Below, one piece after another: positions 54,585 through 64,000 of a stretch of DNA of 64,000 bases. The translations under genes were made by a program, and so were the position numbers. Numbering within the stretch: the stretch's first letter is position 1; each line of letters starts with the position of its first letter. The notes under the pieces were generated by a model, which had not been told where the DNA came from, searched no databases, and worked only from the letters and a program-made list of their open reading frames with translations. The DNA comes from Solibacillus isronensis (GTDB taxonomy: Bacteria; Bacillota; Bacilli; Bacillales_A; Planococcaceae), in contig NZ_JAMBOC010000001.1 of NCBI RefSeq assembly GCF_023715405.1, positions 1,984,001-2,048,000 on the forward strand, given 5' to 3'.

Positions 54585-57500
54585 CTGCACATACCACCTT
54601 TTTAATATTTTCAAATACTTCCTGTTCCGGCTGTTTCTTGATTTCATTAAAGCTGTTGCCTGTTTCCGACTGGTCGAACTGGCAAACCGACTTAAAACTG
54701 CAATACGTACAAGCTTTTTGATTGCCCAGGCTGTACGGCTTAATTTCTGTATTACCACGGTAAATTTCATTGCCCGCCTGACGGAATTTATAGTGTACAA
54801 ATTCCTGCAGGTTTTCCATCTGGTCTTGTTCGATCACTTTTGAGGAACGGCTGTTGAATTCAGGGTTCTCTCCGCTTTTAAACGCTGCCGGTACGATAAT
54901 GGATGTTTTACTCGGCTCAAGTGACTTGTCCATCAGTTGCGCCACTTCCACATCTTTTACCATATAGCCGCTTAACTTGAACTTCTCCTGACGTAAACTT
55001 TCCACGCGATCATACTGCTCATAATCTTCTGTAGGAATTAGCGGATTATGCACATGCAGATAGAACATCCCAGCCGCCTGGACAATGATATTCTCCAGCT
55101 CCGATAAGTCCTGGATGAACTTTCCTTCACGTGCGATAATCGGAATATTTTTCATCGCTACATCTAAATATGTCAACAGCTGCAGCGAAATCCCGTTATA
55201 TACTTCGGTAAAATCAAGCTTGCGACCGCTAGATTTATAATCAATAACACGCAAATACAGATTTTCCGCATCTTTATATGCATCAATACGGTCAATTTGC
55301 CCGCGTACATACATTTTCCGGTTATGTTCCAGATCGATTTTCAATGCTTCCAGCGGGTTGCGGTCATCCTGTTCCGTATTTTTGTCGTCGCGTTTCCCAA
55401 ACGGCTTTTCATGGGCAATCGCTTTAAACTTCGACAGCTCACTTTGATTAATGAGCGCATAAATTGTACGTGCCACGATTTTCACAAGTTTCGTTTTAAT
55501 ATATTCAAAGCGGTGACTGCTTTTTAAAATACTGTACGAGAAATAATCCGCCAGTTTTGAAATGGTTTCATCCGCCTTTTTATAGCACGCTACATATGTC
55601 GTAAGCGGGATCGATGGCTCTTTCTCGGATAAAATTGTCCGGATTGCCTCATGGAACAGATCGCCCATCGCGAATGTTTCCAGCTTGAATTCCGTACGCT
55701 CCTGCAGTTTCAGTCCATAGGATGCAAAATGTGAATATGGACAGCTGTAAAAGCGCTCAATACGCGATACACTTGCCAAAAAGTCTTCCCCGTACAATGC
55801 TGTTGCTACGTCTTCCGTTAGCGGTTCTGCTTCATTCGTCGTATACAAAGGTTTTTCCACGATATTCAGTACATCTTTCCATCGCTGTTCCCGTTCATAA
55901 AATGCTTTTAACGCCGCCCATTCTTCGGTAAGCGGACGTCGCTCGTGCTGTGCCTGCTTCAGCTGGGTCATTAAGAAGCCGATTGCCGGTGACGGATGCT
56001 GTAAATAATTGAGCACATTATCTTTTTGGAGTTCATCAAGCGGGTCCATTGCAATTTGCCGATGTGGCAGTGTGCGAACCGTTTTTTCCTCGGGGGTACC
56101 CTGGTTTTCGGTAATCTCAAACATGCTGTGCAGGCGGTTAATATAAAGCGATGGAAGCTTGCTTTTACTTTCCTCGTCTGCATTTGCATACGTAATATAT
56201 AAATATTGTGTCGATGAAGAAATCGCCCGGTAAAATAGGAAACTTTCCTGCAGAAGCCTGCTTTTTATCCCCGGGGCCAATTCCACATCGATTTTCTCAA
56301 ATGTTTCACGCTCGTCATCAGACAGCAGTCCTCCCGCTTCCATACGCATCGGGTATACTCCGTCGTTAACACCGATTACGAAAATTGCCTTTTTATTGTC
56401 AAAACGTGCAAACTCGACAGTCGAAACAGTCACTTCATCCAATGTCGGCGGGACACTTGCAAACTCAAGTGTTTCAAAGCCTTCATCCAAAATTTGCGCT
56501 ACTTCTTCCAACGGCATAACTTTATCGCCGAACATAAGGTCAAATTGCTCCAAAATATGGATCCAGCCATTCCAAGCCTGTTCATGCTCCAATGACTGAT
56601 GGAGTGAATCGGCCTGCTCTTCCTGTTCCTGCATTTTTAGCAGCTTCTTATAAATATCAAGCCGCTCCATAAACTCATACAGTGCCACTACAATTTCACG
56701 GCCTGTTTTTTTGCCTTTCAACCGGTTCTGCAATGCCAGTACCGGCTCCCGGATTAAGTCACGGACGGATTTTAAAAGTTGCTCATGCTCCAGCTCGTCT
56801 TCTGTCTGAACGGCATTTACTTTTTCCAGTGATTTAAAACGGCGATAATGCCATACTTCATCTTTCATCCAGCGGTCATGGACAATTCCTTTTGCGATGA
56901 CGAAGTTTTCCAAAATATCCGCTCTGTCACGCATTGCAACTAAATTGGCTCCGTAAGGGAAAAACAAATCGGTTTTAATGCTTCTGAAAACCGGCTCGTA
57001 TTTCCAGTTTGTCGTAATAATCTCCAGTACGGATCGACTGAATTCGATAAGCGGATGGTAAAGCATCGCACGCTTCTCATTTGAGAAAAACGGAATTTCG
57101 TATTGGGTAAAGGTCGTTCCGATAATCGCATCATATACATCCGCCTGGCGGTACATTATCCCGATATCTTTATAGCGAAGCCCCTTTTCCAGAACGAGCT
57201 GTTTAATTTCCTGGGCAATACCTTGCACTTCTGCGCGCGGGTTTACACCTTCCAATATTTTCGTATGTCCCGTCGATTCGACTGGTATATCCGTAATTTT
57301 GTCGAAGCAATGTTCAATATGCAGTAAATCCCGATTTGTCGCACGGTAGTTTACTTCTAAATGAACACGCGCCTCCTCTTCAATATCAATTCCTCGTTCG
57401 AAACGTAATTTTTGCAGCTCATTCTTTATTTTGTCGTACGTCACCGCAGCTCTGTAAAATACCGATCCTTCGAGTAAATCCATTTCTGGGTTTTCCATCG

Positions 57501-58200
57501 GGAGAACAATTGTGACACGCTTTGCATAAATAAGAAGCTCTTTTAAAATGGCAAATTCCTGTCCGTTAAATGAAACAAACCCATCTAAATAGATGTGGGT
57601 ATCACGCAAGCTTTCCATTTTCGGAATGCGCTCAATTAACAGCGGAAAATAGCCATCGCCATCAATATATTCCGTCCCGATTCGCTCATGCAACTGCTTT
57701 AAAATAATATTCAGATCATGCAATTTATGAAGCAGTACTTCACTTGCACCGTTTAATTTTAATGATTCGATTAGCGGGTCGATTGTTTCCACATCGATAT
57801 GATATTGACTGAATTCCTTTAAAATCTGCTCTACTTCCTTCGTAAAACCAGGTTTACCTGCCGCTCGTTTAAATAGTAGGAATTCTTCCTGATGTTCTTC
57901 CAAAATACGTCGCAACAGCATGCGGTACCCTGTGCCGTCAATGCGTTCGTGGGCGATACCGCCTTCATTTTGCAGCACAAACCAGGCAAGCCGTTTGAAT
58001 GTCATTACCTGTGCACGCATCATTCCTTCAATGTCATAATTCGTCGTCAGCTCATATTCCGCTGTAAACGACATTTGGTCAGGAACTAATAAAAAAATTG
58101 GATGTCCAAATATATTTGTTTTTAAATCTTCAACAATCTCACGGTGAATCAATGTTGTTTTTCCCGTGCCTGCCCGTCCTGATATAACTCGTAACGTCAC
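54559..58200 (-). CDS. addB: ATP-dependent helicase/nuclease subunit B
   Basis: The 1213-residue partner of AddA. Walker A GRAGTGKTTL is near residue 10; the C-terminal nuclease contains RVIDYKSSGRKLDF and the Fe-S cysteines: one in FYSCPYS (about residue 818) and three in CTYCSFKSVC near the end. GTG 58200 follows GAGGTGGG; the longer frame has no better site. Operon addB-addA-DUF418. Confidence 0.96.
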   Translation of the reverse strand: MTLRVISGRAGTGKTTLIHREIVEDLKTNIFGHPIFLLVPDQMSFTAEYELTTNYDIEGMMRAQVMTFKRLAWFVLQNEGGIAHERIDGTGYRMLLRRILEEHQEEFLLFKRAAGKPGFTKEVEQILKEFSQYHIDVETIDPLIESLKLNGASEVLLHKLHDLNIILKQLHERIGTEYIDGDGYFPLLIERIPKMESLRDTHIYLDGFVSFNGQEFAILKELLIYAKRVTIVLPMENPEMDLLEGSVFYRAAVTYDKIKNELQKLRFERGIDIEEEARVHLEVNYRATNRDLLHIEHCFDKITDIPVESTGHTKILEGVNPRAEVQGIAQEIKQLVLEKGLRYKDIGIMYRQADVYDAIIGTTFTQYEIPFFSNEKRAMLYHPLIEFSRSVLEIITTNWKYEPVFRSIKTDLFFPYGANLVAMRDRADILENFVIAKGIVHDRWMKDEVWHYRRFKSLEKVNAVQTEDELEHEQLLKSVRDLIREPVLALQNRLKGKKTGREIVVALYEFMERLDIYKKLLKMQEQEEQADSLHQSLEHEQAWNGWIHILEQFDLMFGDKVMPLEEVAQILDEGFETLEFASVPPTLDEVTVSTVEFARFDNKKAIFVIGVNDGVYPMRMEAGGLLSDDERETFEKIDVELAPGIKSRLLQESFLFYRAISSSTQYLYITYANADEESKSKLPSLYINRLHSMFEITENQGTPEEKTVRTLPHRQIAMDPLDELQKDNVLNYLQHPSPAIGFLMTQLKQAQHERRPLTEEWAALKAFYEREQRWKDVLNIVEKPLYTTNEAEPLTEDVATALYGEDFLASVSRIERFYSCPYSHFASYGLKLQERTEFKLETFAMGDLFHEAIRTILSEKEPSIPLTTYVACYKKADETISKLADYFSYSILKSSHRFEYIKTKLVKIVARTIYALINQSELSKFKAIAHEKPFGKRDDKNTEQDDRNPLEALKIDLEHNRKMYVRGQIDRIDAYKDAENLYLRVIDYKSSGRKLDFTEVYNGISLQLLTYLDVAMKNIPIIAREGKFIQDLSELENIIVQAAGMFYLHVHNPLIPTEDYEQYDRVESLRQEKFKLSGYMVKDVEVAQLMDKSLEPSKTSIIVPAAFKSGENPEFNSRSSKVIEQDQMENLQEFVHYKFRQAGNEIYRGNTEIKPYSLGNQKACTYCSFKSVCQFDQSETGNSFNEIKKQPEQEVFENIKKVVCADDNSREAE

Positions 58201-58276
58201 AAATCCCACCTCACTTTTATTTCTTTCTTCTATTATAATATAAGAATACATGTTCGTGCATTAATTGCAATCATAC

Positions 58277-58318
58277 AAAAAAGCCCTGTCTTTTCACAAT
58301 TTGTTAAAAGACAAGACT
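58277..58318 (-). terminator. Terminator of the yhjE-like gene
   Basis: On the minus strand a 13-bp stem with two G-U pairs (AGTCTTGTCTTTT with AAAAGACAGGGCT), then six T. Confidence 0.8.
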
Positions 58319-58326
58319 CGTAGAAT

Positions 58327-58950
58327 TTATTTATGTTTTCGTAGCTTTCCAATCTCTCGCAAATCTCTTTCCACACGCTTATTTAAAATATGTTCAATCA
58401 ATTTTCCGATTCCCCAAATGATTAAAATAATGACAGCTGAAATAATAAGTTTTACAGGAGAGGTTAAAATATCACGCAAATCACTGCCTAAATAGCTAAT
58501 TAAAAAGATTAAAATGGGTTTTGAAATAAGGAGTGTCAAAAAATAATACTTCTTTTTAATATTGGATAAACCAGCAACCGTATTGACAACGACAACAGGT
58601 GTAAACGGCAGGCACAGCAGGACAAACAGTGGTGTAAATCCTCTAATATCCACCCAGTTAATCAGTTTTTTTACTTGTTTCTGTTCTTTAATCCGGCGGA
58701 AGAGACGGTACTTTCCGAACATGCGAATCATGAGGAAGAACATGTATGATCCTGCTACCGTTCCAAGCCAGGACAGTAAAAATCCCCAAAATAAACCGTA
58801 TGCTGCGGCATTGGCAATAATTATTACGAACAGCGGCAATATCGGTATAAATGATTCTAAAAATGTTAATAAAATTCCGAAAAAAGGACCTAATAACTTA
58901 TATTTCTCTACAATTGTTTCTAAATTATCGATTGTCAGCCAATCTAACAT
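58327..58950 (-). CDS. yhjE: TVP38/TMEM64 (VTT/DedA-like) membrane protein YhjE
   Basis: A 207-residue membrane protein with five to six helices. The VTT core is visible: FLESFIPILPLFVIIIANAAAYG, GSYMFFLMIRMFGKYRLFRR and FVLLCLPFTPVVVVNTVAGLSN. Family members are lipid scramblases or ion exchangers; the role here is unknown. B. subtilis yhjE is likewise next to addB. Confidence 0.85.
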   Translation of the reverse strand: MLDWLTIDNLETIVEKYKLLGPFFGILLTFLESFIPILPLFVIIIANAAAYGLFWGFLLSWLGTVAGSYMFFLMIRMFGKYRLFRRIKEQKQVKKLINWVDIRGFTPLFVLLCLPFTPVVVVNTVAGLSNIKKKYYFLTLLISKPILIFLISYLGSDLRDILTSPVKLIISAVIILIIWGIGKLIEHILNKRVERDLREIGKLRKHK

Positions 58951-59052
58951 AAATCAATCACCCCTACCAAAAACGATAAAAATTCCTGAAGTTATCCAAT
59001 GCTGTCTAGTACAATTTAATCTTAACATAATTTGTTTATACCCGTTTCAGCC

Positions 59053-59086
59053 AAAAAAAAGAACCTCGCATTACCGAGATTCTTTT
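59053..59086 (-). terminator. Terminator of minJ
   Basis: Stem AAAAGAA-CTCG/CGAG-TTCTTTT with a 6-nt loop, 4 bp after the minJ stop. Confidence 0.85.
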
Positions 59087-59090
59087 GAAA

Positions 59091-60260
59091 TTAACTAACA
59101 ACTAATAACCCTATTTTGTGATTATCATCACGATGGACAACATGCTGGGCAAGACGCAATTCGCCTGAATGATCAAGCACTTCCAAACGACAATGGGCAG
59201 CATTGATCTGCAATGCTTTATACAAATCTTCTTCTGTAAAAACATCTTGTCCATTTACACGCTTAATAATCTCACCTGCAACAAGTCCCATTTTCTCTGC
59301 AGGAGAATCCGGTAAAATGCCGGCAATCATCACACCTTTATCACTCCGTACAACAGCATAACTATTGCGGTCTTCTGAACGACTATAATGAATGCCGATA
59401 ATTGTGCGTGAAATCGCACCTAATGCTAATGCAGCAGCACCAAGTACCGGCAGAAAATATGCAGCCAATCCGACGATCAGCACAAATTGCCCGATCATAA
59501 TAATTGAACGTCCCATTTGAGGATAAACATTCATCGGCAGCTTTTGACGCACCATCTGCTGGAATCCGATAATAAACGGAAAAACGATGATCGAAAACTG
59601 TTCTGCTCCGACCGTAAACTGTGGCCAATAAGGCGCAAAATTTTGAATGCCTTCACCTGGAATAATCGTAAAGACAGGCAAAATCCAAAGCTGTTTACTA
59701 AAATAGCCTATTCCATTTAATCCACGCTTTGTTTTCTCAACAATCGGTGAAGCAAAACGGGCACCATACCGGCGAATTAAAATTCCTTCTGCCATCAGCA
59801 AGAGTCCTGTCATAATCGGAACGGTCATAACAAGATCGTCCGTAACATTTCTCCCTGCCAATTCAATAGTTCCGATTGTATATGACCAATCTTGCCATTG
59901 CATCCAAACGATTCCGCAAAAAGCAACCGCCATAACAATTGCCGGCGATAATAATTGATACATATAAATGATCAAACCTACGAAACTTACAATAAATACA
60001 ATTGTCAATAATTCGAGTGATACTGTTAAGCCTATTACAAGACTAAATAAGGAAATAATAACGGACAGCATAAAGCCCATCGCAAGCATATTTTTCAGCT
60101 CGGACCAGCCACCTAGTATCCGTCGGTTAAAATACCTTCGTTCGCGCTTCACTCGGCGATATCCTAAATAAACTGCGGAAATGATGGCGATATAAAACAA
60201 AGGATTTATAAAAAATCGGCCAATCCCTTTTAAAATTTCAATCAAAACTGTTCCATCCAT
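59091..60260 (-). CDS. minJ: Cell-division topological determinant MinJ
   Basis: A 389-residue polytopic membrane protein with about eight helices (residues 12-290) and one C-terminal cytoplasmic PDZ domain (about 300-385: GVMIAGILPDSPAEKMGLVAGEIIKRVNGQ). Size, topology and the opening FINPLFYIAIISAVYLGYRRVKRER match MinJ, which links DivIVA to MinD at division sites. It is next to ctpB, as in B. subtilis. Confidence 0.9.
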   Translation of the reverse strand: MDGTVLIEILKGIGRFFINPLFYIAIISAVYLGYRRVKRERRYFNRRILGGWSELKNMLAMGFMLSVIISLFSLVIGLTVSLELLTIVFIVSFVGLIIYMYQLLSPAIVMAVAFCGIVWMQWQDWSYTIGTIELAGRNVTDDLVMTVPIMTGLLLMAEGILIRRYGARFASPIVEKTKRGLNGIGYFSKQLWILPVFTIIPGEGIQNFAPYWPQFTVGAEQFSIIVFPFIIGFQQMVRQKLPMNVYPQMGRSIIMIGQFVLIVGLAAYFLPVLGAAALALGAISRTIIGIHYSRSEDRNSYAVVRSDKGVMIAGILPDSPAEKMGLVAGEIIKRVNGQDVFTEEDLYKALQINAAHCRLEVLDHSGELRLAQHVVHRDDNHKIGLLVVS

Positions 60261-60428
60261 ATTCTCACCTACCGTACGAATAATTGTACCAAATCCTTTA
60301 CGGAATGCGTAGTCCCATTTGTACCGGAAATGAAATAAAGGCAGGGTGGGAGATTCGGAGATTTATGGAGGAGGTAAATAAGATGGAATTTTTTCAGATC
60401 GTTTTTAAATAAAATGGTAATCAAATAA

Positions 60429-60459
60429 AAAAAGCCCATTTCGTTAAGAAACGAGCTTT
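60429..60459 (-). terminator. Terminator of ctpB
   Basis: Imperfect stem (AAAGC..TTTCGT with ACGA..GCTTT) and a run of seven A on the plus strand. Confidence 0.7.
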
Positions 60460-60480
60460 CAATATCTTTTACACTATCCC

Positions 60481-61908
60481 TTACTCAAACTGATGCATAA
60501 TATAACTAATCGCCATCTGCAGCTGCATGTCGTTAACTTTCGACTGTTTGAATGTTTGCAGTTCTTTCGTTAATTCATTGAAAAATACTTCATCCATATA
60601 GCTTCCTTCTGCAATATCATGCTTGTGTCTGAAGCTCTCTACTTCCTGAGCTGTATCCTTATCAAAGAATCCATCTGTCCGGCTGATAGCGTAGCCCAGT
60701 TCACTTAAAATACGCTGGCTGTAGGCAATTTCTTCACTGTATTCTCCCTCTTCATAGCGCCCTTTCAGTATTTTTGTTTCCACACTGTAAAGAGGATGCT
60801 GTGTCACTTCGACATCCGGCTCTATTCCTACATCATGGATCCACTTTTTAGAAGGGGTAAGCCATTTGTTCGTTGATAACTTTACTTCTCCGCCGTTTTG
60901 AAGATCCCATGTTTGTTGGACCGTTCCTTTACCGAAGCTCGTCACTCCAATAATGACCGAACGTTTCCAGTCCTGTAGGGCACCTGCAAACACTTCACTG
61001 GCTGATGCGCTTCCTTCATTTTGGATAAGAGTTAAAGGCGTGTCACGCAACCAATTTGCGTAAGGCTGGAACTGTTCCACTTTCTTTGTTTTCAGTGGCT
61101 CTGTTACACCATCATGATTTTGCATATACGCAAAGATTTTTTCTTTTTGCTCGAACATGCTCATCATTTGGGCAACACTATGTAAATAGCCACCTGGATT
61201 GTCCCGCACATCAATAATTAACCCTTCCACTTCCTCCTTAATTACCTCATCAAGAGCCTCTTTCCATTCTTCTGCTGTTTTTTCACCAAAAAGATTGATC
61301 GTTATATAGCCAAGTTTTCTCCCTTCTACTTCGAGAACTTCTGCTTCCACCGTATCATTTTTCAAACGTTCTCTTTTCATGACTAACTTTAAATGCTGAT
61401 CCATTTCCGGTCGATAAATGACAAGCTCCACCGCTTCCCCTTCCTTACCATACATCAGCTTACGAACTTCCCCCATAGATTTTCCGTCAAGTCGTACTTC
61501 ATTAATTTGTATAAGCTCATCCAATGGTCGAATACCCGCTTTTTCTGCAGGCGATGCTTTAATAGGAGCCACGACGATAATCTTGCCATTTGCTTCTGCC
61601 AATTCCACACCAATGCCGATTCGTTCACTTGCGAGCGTCTGTTTATGTAATGCTGCTTCTTGCTCCGAATAATAAGTACTATAAGGGTCATTTATTGCAT
61701 TTGCCATCCCTCGCAGTGCACCTTCCACCAATTTTTCAGAGTTGACATCATAAACTGATTCGCTCGTAATTAACTCATGCAGTTCATTGACTACCGCAAA
61801 ACCCGCCTGTTCCTCTTGTGGCTGCGCCTTGATTTTCATAACACCATAAACAATTACACCGATACACACCATTACAACAATTAATAAAAAAATCCGACTT
61901 TTCCGCAC
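60481..61908 (-). CDS. ctpB: Carboxy-terminal processing protease CtpB (S41)
   Basis: A 475-residue secreted, membrane-anchored serine protease: signal-anchor 6-27, a PDZ domain (about 95-185: GIGVELAEANGKIIVVAPIKASPAEKAGI), the S41 core with catalytic Ser in NEGSASASEVFAGAL (about residue 308) and Lys in TSFGKGTVQ, and a C-terminal peptidoglycan-binding-like region (ILSELGYAISRTDGFFDKDT). In B. subtilis CtpB cleaves SpoIVFA to activate sigma K during sporulation. Confidence 0.92.
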   Translation of the reverse strand: MRKSRIFLLIVVMVCIGVIVYGVMKIKAQPQEEQAGFAVVNELHELITSESVYDVNSEKLVEGALRGMANAINDPYSTYYSEQEAALHKQTLASERIGIGVELAEANGKIIVVAPIKASPAEKAGIRPLDELIQINEVRLDGKSMGEVRKLMYGKEGEAVELVIYRPEMDQHLKLVMKRERLKNDTVEAEVLEVEGRKLGYITINLFGEKTAEEWKEALDEVIKEEVEGLIIDVRDNPGGYLHSVAQMMSMFEQKEKIFAYMQNHDGVTEPLKTKKVEQFQPYANWLRDTPLTLIQNEGSASASEVFAGALQDWKRSVIIGVTSFGKGTVQQTWDLQNGGEVKLSTNKWLTPSKKWIHDVGIEPDVEVTQHPLYSVETKILKGRYEEGEYSEEIAYSQRILSELGYAISRTDGFFDKDTAQEVESFRHKHDIAEGSYMDEVFFNELTKELQTFKQSKVNDMQLQMAISYIMHQFE

Positions 61909-62026
61909 GAATTCTCCTCCGTTCCATAAAATTTATGAAGCGAATGAAAGAATCATACTTATAAAGTCGAATTTAAACGTCACAAAATGAAGATATTTAA
62001 GATGCCGGTCTGCGCATTCTCCAAGC

Positions 62027-62599
62027 TTAATCTAGTTGCATGACATTTTCACGCAATGCATCCAAATCCAGCGGGCCAATGATTTGCTTTTGTATTTTCC
62101 CTTCTGTATCAATCATGTACGTTGTCGGCATTGTTATAATTTCATATTGATAGGCGACTGCTTCTGTTTGTTCCAGTACGATCGGAAAGGTGATCTCATA
62201 GCTTTTTAAAAACTGCTCCACACGCTCCAGTTTTTCGTTTGCATACGTCATATTGACACCGACAATTTCCACATTGTCTTCTTCACGATATTTTTCGTAG
62301 TATTTTTGCATATGCGGCATTTCTGCTTCACATGGCGGACACCACGTTGCCCAGAAATTCAGTACGACCCGCTTTCCTCTCAGCTCAGAAAGTGTCAGTG
62401 GCTCGCCTTGTAAATTATATAATGTAAAATCCGGTGCAAACTGACCTTTTTCGAGGCCCACTTCTTCGCCCAGTTCAACTTCTTTTCCTATTGCATTTTC
62501 GTTGATTGCCGTACTTTGATTGATCTCAGCTTTTATGTAAGTGCCAAGCATTGTGATGACAAGCACTAAAATAATACCGATTCCAATATTTTTTTTCAT
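62027..62599 (-). CDS. ResA-like thiol-disulfide oxidoreductase
   Basis: A 190-residue membrane-anchored extracytoplasmic thioredoxin. N-terminal anchor (residues 4-22), then a TlpA/ResA fold with FAPDFTLYNLQGEPLTL and the active site WCPPCEAEMPH near residue 90; the cis-Pro lies in TMPTTYMID. It keeps apocytochrome or other exported thiols reduced. The resB-resC genes are not beside it, so its partner is unknown. The ATG at 62599 has the best spacing from GGGGTG. Confidence 0.88.
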   Translation of the reverse strand: MKKNIGIGIILVLVITMLGTYIKAEINQSTAINENAIGKEVELGEEVGLEKGQFAPDFTLYNLQGEPLTLSELRGKRVVLNFWATWCPPCEAEMPHMQKYYEKYREEDNVEIVGVNMTYANEKLERVEQFLKSYEITFPIVLEQTEAVAYQYEIITMPTTYMIDTEGKIQKQIIGPLDLDALRENVMQLD

Positions 62600-63053
62600 C
62601 AACATCACCCCACTATTTCTTCCTATTAGTACATTATCATAACTTTCAGGTATTTATTCAAACTGGAAAAACTTCTTTTGAATCGTCATTGATTTAATAA
62701 TCTAATGAATCATTTAAAAACCTATATAAATTTAATTTTACCAAATATGATTATTTATTATAAAAAACGGGTATTTAAAATATACATATTTTGTTCTAAA
62801 TACATAGTCTTAATACAATCGTCCCGTTACATTTAATGAAAACATATTAGACATTTGAATCTTATTTGTACATATAATTAGTGAGTTAAGATGGTAAAAT
62901 GAAGAGTTTGCAGAAATCCATCTTACGGAAATAAATTAAGCACCATAATTAGGAATAATGAAAAAATTCCAAACACTGAATTTATCTATGAAGATGCCCA
63001 TACTTACTTCAGAAGAAATAAATTTTAGTCCAGTTAAAACAAGGGGAACTTTT
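62600..63053. other. AT-rich divergent spacer
   Basis: About 450 bp between the thioredoxin gene and the multi-PAS gene. TATAAT at about 62874 with TAGACA 19 bp upstream is a loose promoter candidate for the rightward gene. No gene, repeat or hairpin is evident. Confidence 0.4.
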
Positions 63054-64000
63054 ATGGAGAAATTTTATCAAGAAGTTTTAATGAACGGTATTAAAGATAT
63101 GGTCTTTATTCTTAAAGTTGTAAACAATGATTTTCGTTTTCAGTTTATTAATACCGCTGCAATGAAACGTTTAAATTTGTCTAACCAGATTATTGGCTCA
63201 AGCATTATGGAGATTGAACCAAAGGAAAAGGCAATATTTTTATATAAGCAATACAGCAAAGTTGTTGAAAGTCAAAAAAGCTATACTTATGAAGATGTTT
63301 ACGAAGAGAATGGTAAAAAGTATTATGCCGAAACCGATTTAAGCCCCTTTTTTGATGAAAAAGGTAAAGTTGATCGAATCATAGCGGTTGTACGCGATAT
63401 TACACATGAAAGAAATGCGCTTTCAGATGCAATGGAAATGATAAGTGGACTGGCTGAAAGTAATGAGCGTTATCATTCTTTATTTTTTCATAATACAGAC
63501 GGCATTTTTATTTTAAATAAAATGGGTTATATTACAGATGGAAATGAAGCGACTGAACATATTACCGGTTATAAAATAAAAGAATTATTTGGAAAACCAC
63601 TTAAAGAGTTATTAGACAAAGAAGATACCGGCAACTTTGATAATTTGATAAGCGAAGCACTTAAAGGAACTAATCAAAGTGGAGATTTAAACTTTAAAAA
63701 TAAAAATGGCGAGCAAATTAACATCATTTTTAAAATCATCCCGCTTTTGATCGATGAGAAAATCATTGGATTATACGGAATTTTGAAAGATATCACTGAA
63801 CAGTTACAGAGCATTAACAAGCTGGAAGAAAGTGAAAAACGTTTTCGTATTATTGCAGAGAATGCTCATGACTTAATTACACTTGTTAATAAAGATGGAG
63901 AAATTACATATGTTTCCCCATCTTATAAAAATATATTAGGTTACTACCATCAGGAATATCTTAAGAAAAGTTTCCTTCATAATGTCCATATAGATGATCA
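63054..64000 (+). CDS. Multi-PAS sensor protein, 3' part cut by window edge
   Basis: The first 315 residues hold three tandem PAS domains (about 8-125, 138-255, 265-end). PAS/PAC marks are RIIAVVRDITHERN, NTDGIFILNKMGYITDGNEA, GLYGILKDITEQ and AHDLITLVNKDGEITYVSPSYK. No membrane helix precedes them, so it is a cytoplasmic sensor. The output domain, histidine kinase or GGDEF/EAL, is outside the window. AAGGGGA precedes the ATG. Confidence 0.8.
   Translation, partial: MEKFYQEVLMNGIKDMVFILKVVNNDFRFQFINTAAMKRLNLSNQIIGSSIMEIEPKEKAIFLYKQYSKVVESQKSYTYEDVYEENGKKYYAETDLSPFFDEKGKVDRIIAVVRDITHERNALSDAMEMISGLAESNERYHSLFFHNTDGIFILNKMGYITDGNEATEHITGYKIKELFGKPLKELLDKEDTGNFDNLISEALKGTNQSGDLNFKNKNGEQINIIFKIIPLLIDEKIIGLYGILKDITEQLQSINKLEESEKRFRIIAENAHDLITLVNKDGEITYVSPSYKNILGYYHQEYLKKSFLHNVHIDD

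Overview
The window reads as chromosomal core DNA of a low-GC, endospore-forming Bacillota of the Planococcaceae type (Lysinibacillus/Solibacillus-like). Three things point there: sporulation genes (SpoVA channel, SpoVIF, YjcZ, CotY/Z-like coat protein), an S-layer-anchored protein with three SLH domains, and gene neighbourhoods (yjbI to yjbO, spxH, pepF, coiA, mecA, spx, trpS, fabF, fabH, yitU/V/W, yisK/L, addAB, minJ-ctpB) known from the Bacillus subtilis chromosome but re-ordered here. The genus is an inference from gene content. Most genes lie on the minus strand, so replication probably moves leftward. I see no prophage, insertion sequence, CRISPR array, tRNA or rRNA.

Layout. 1-7.7 kb: RF3 (cut by the left edge), a VanZ protein, murE, a membrane PAS histidine kinase, an aldehyde dehydrogenase and two small unknown genes. 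7.7-14.9 kb: a haem-acquisition (Isd) cluster with NEAT proteins (one sortase-anchored, one SLH-anchored), the IsdE/IsdF/ATPase importer, sortase B and an EfeM-like lipoprotein lacking its HxxE motif. 15-19.2 kb: aroQ, nuclease, yutG, esterase, yjcG-yjcF. 19.2-22.7 kb: sporulation genes. 23-30.7 kb: mgtE and the yjb cluster (pseudouridine synthase, NAD kinase, (p)ppGpp synthetase, CYTH protein, transglycosylase, globin, SpxH). 31.7-41.3 kb: pepF, coiA, mecA, spx, T-box-controlled trpS, and fabH-fabF behind a FapR operator. 41.6-48.4 kb: a ClpB without N-domain behind a CtsR operator, yitW/V/U and a membrane-anchored amylase-fold protein without catalytic residues. 48.6-62.6 kb: yisK, addAB, a VTT protein, minJ, ctpB, and a ResA-like thioredoxin. 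A multi-PAS sensor is cut by the right edge.

The most unusual signal is a family of four intergenic arrays (about 30.94-31.30, 34.78-34.94, 41.41-41.58 and 47.65-48.02 kb). Each repeats a short GAAC-centred motif (consensus near AAWGTAGAAC or TATTAGAAC) at an almost exact 21-bp step, with otherwise unrelated sequence between. Twenty-one bp is two turns of B-DNA, so all motifs would face the same side of the helix. Each array ends next to a factor-independent terminator, outside transcription units. They do not match CRISPR, REP/BIME or any repeat class I can name.

Several genes converge on proteolysis and stress control: SpxH delivers Spx to ClpXP, MecA is a Clp adaptor and inhibitor of competence, ClpB is put under CtsR by its operator, CoiA acts in competence, and the RelQ-type enzyme makes (p)ppGpp.
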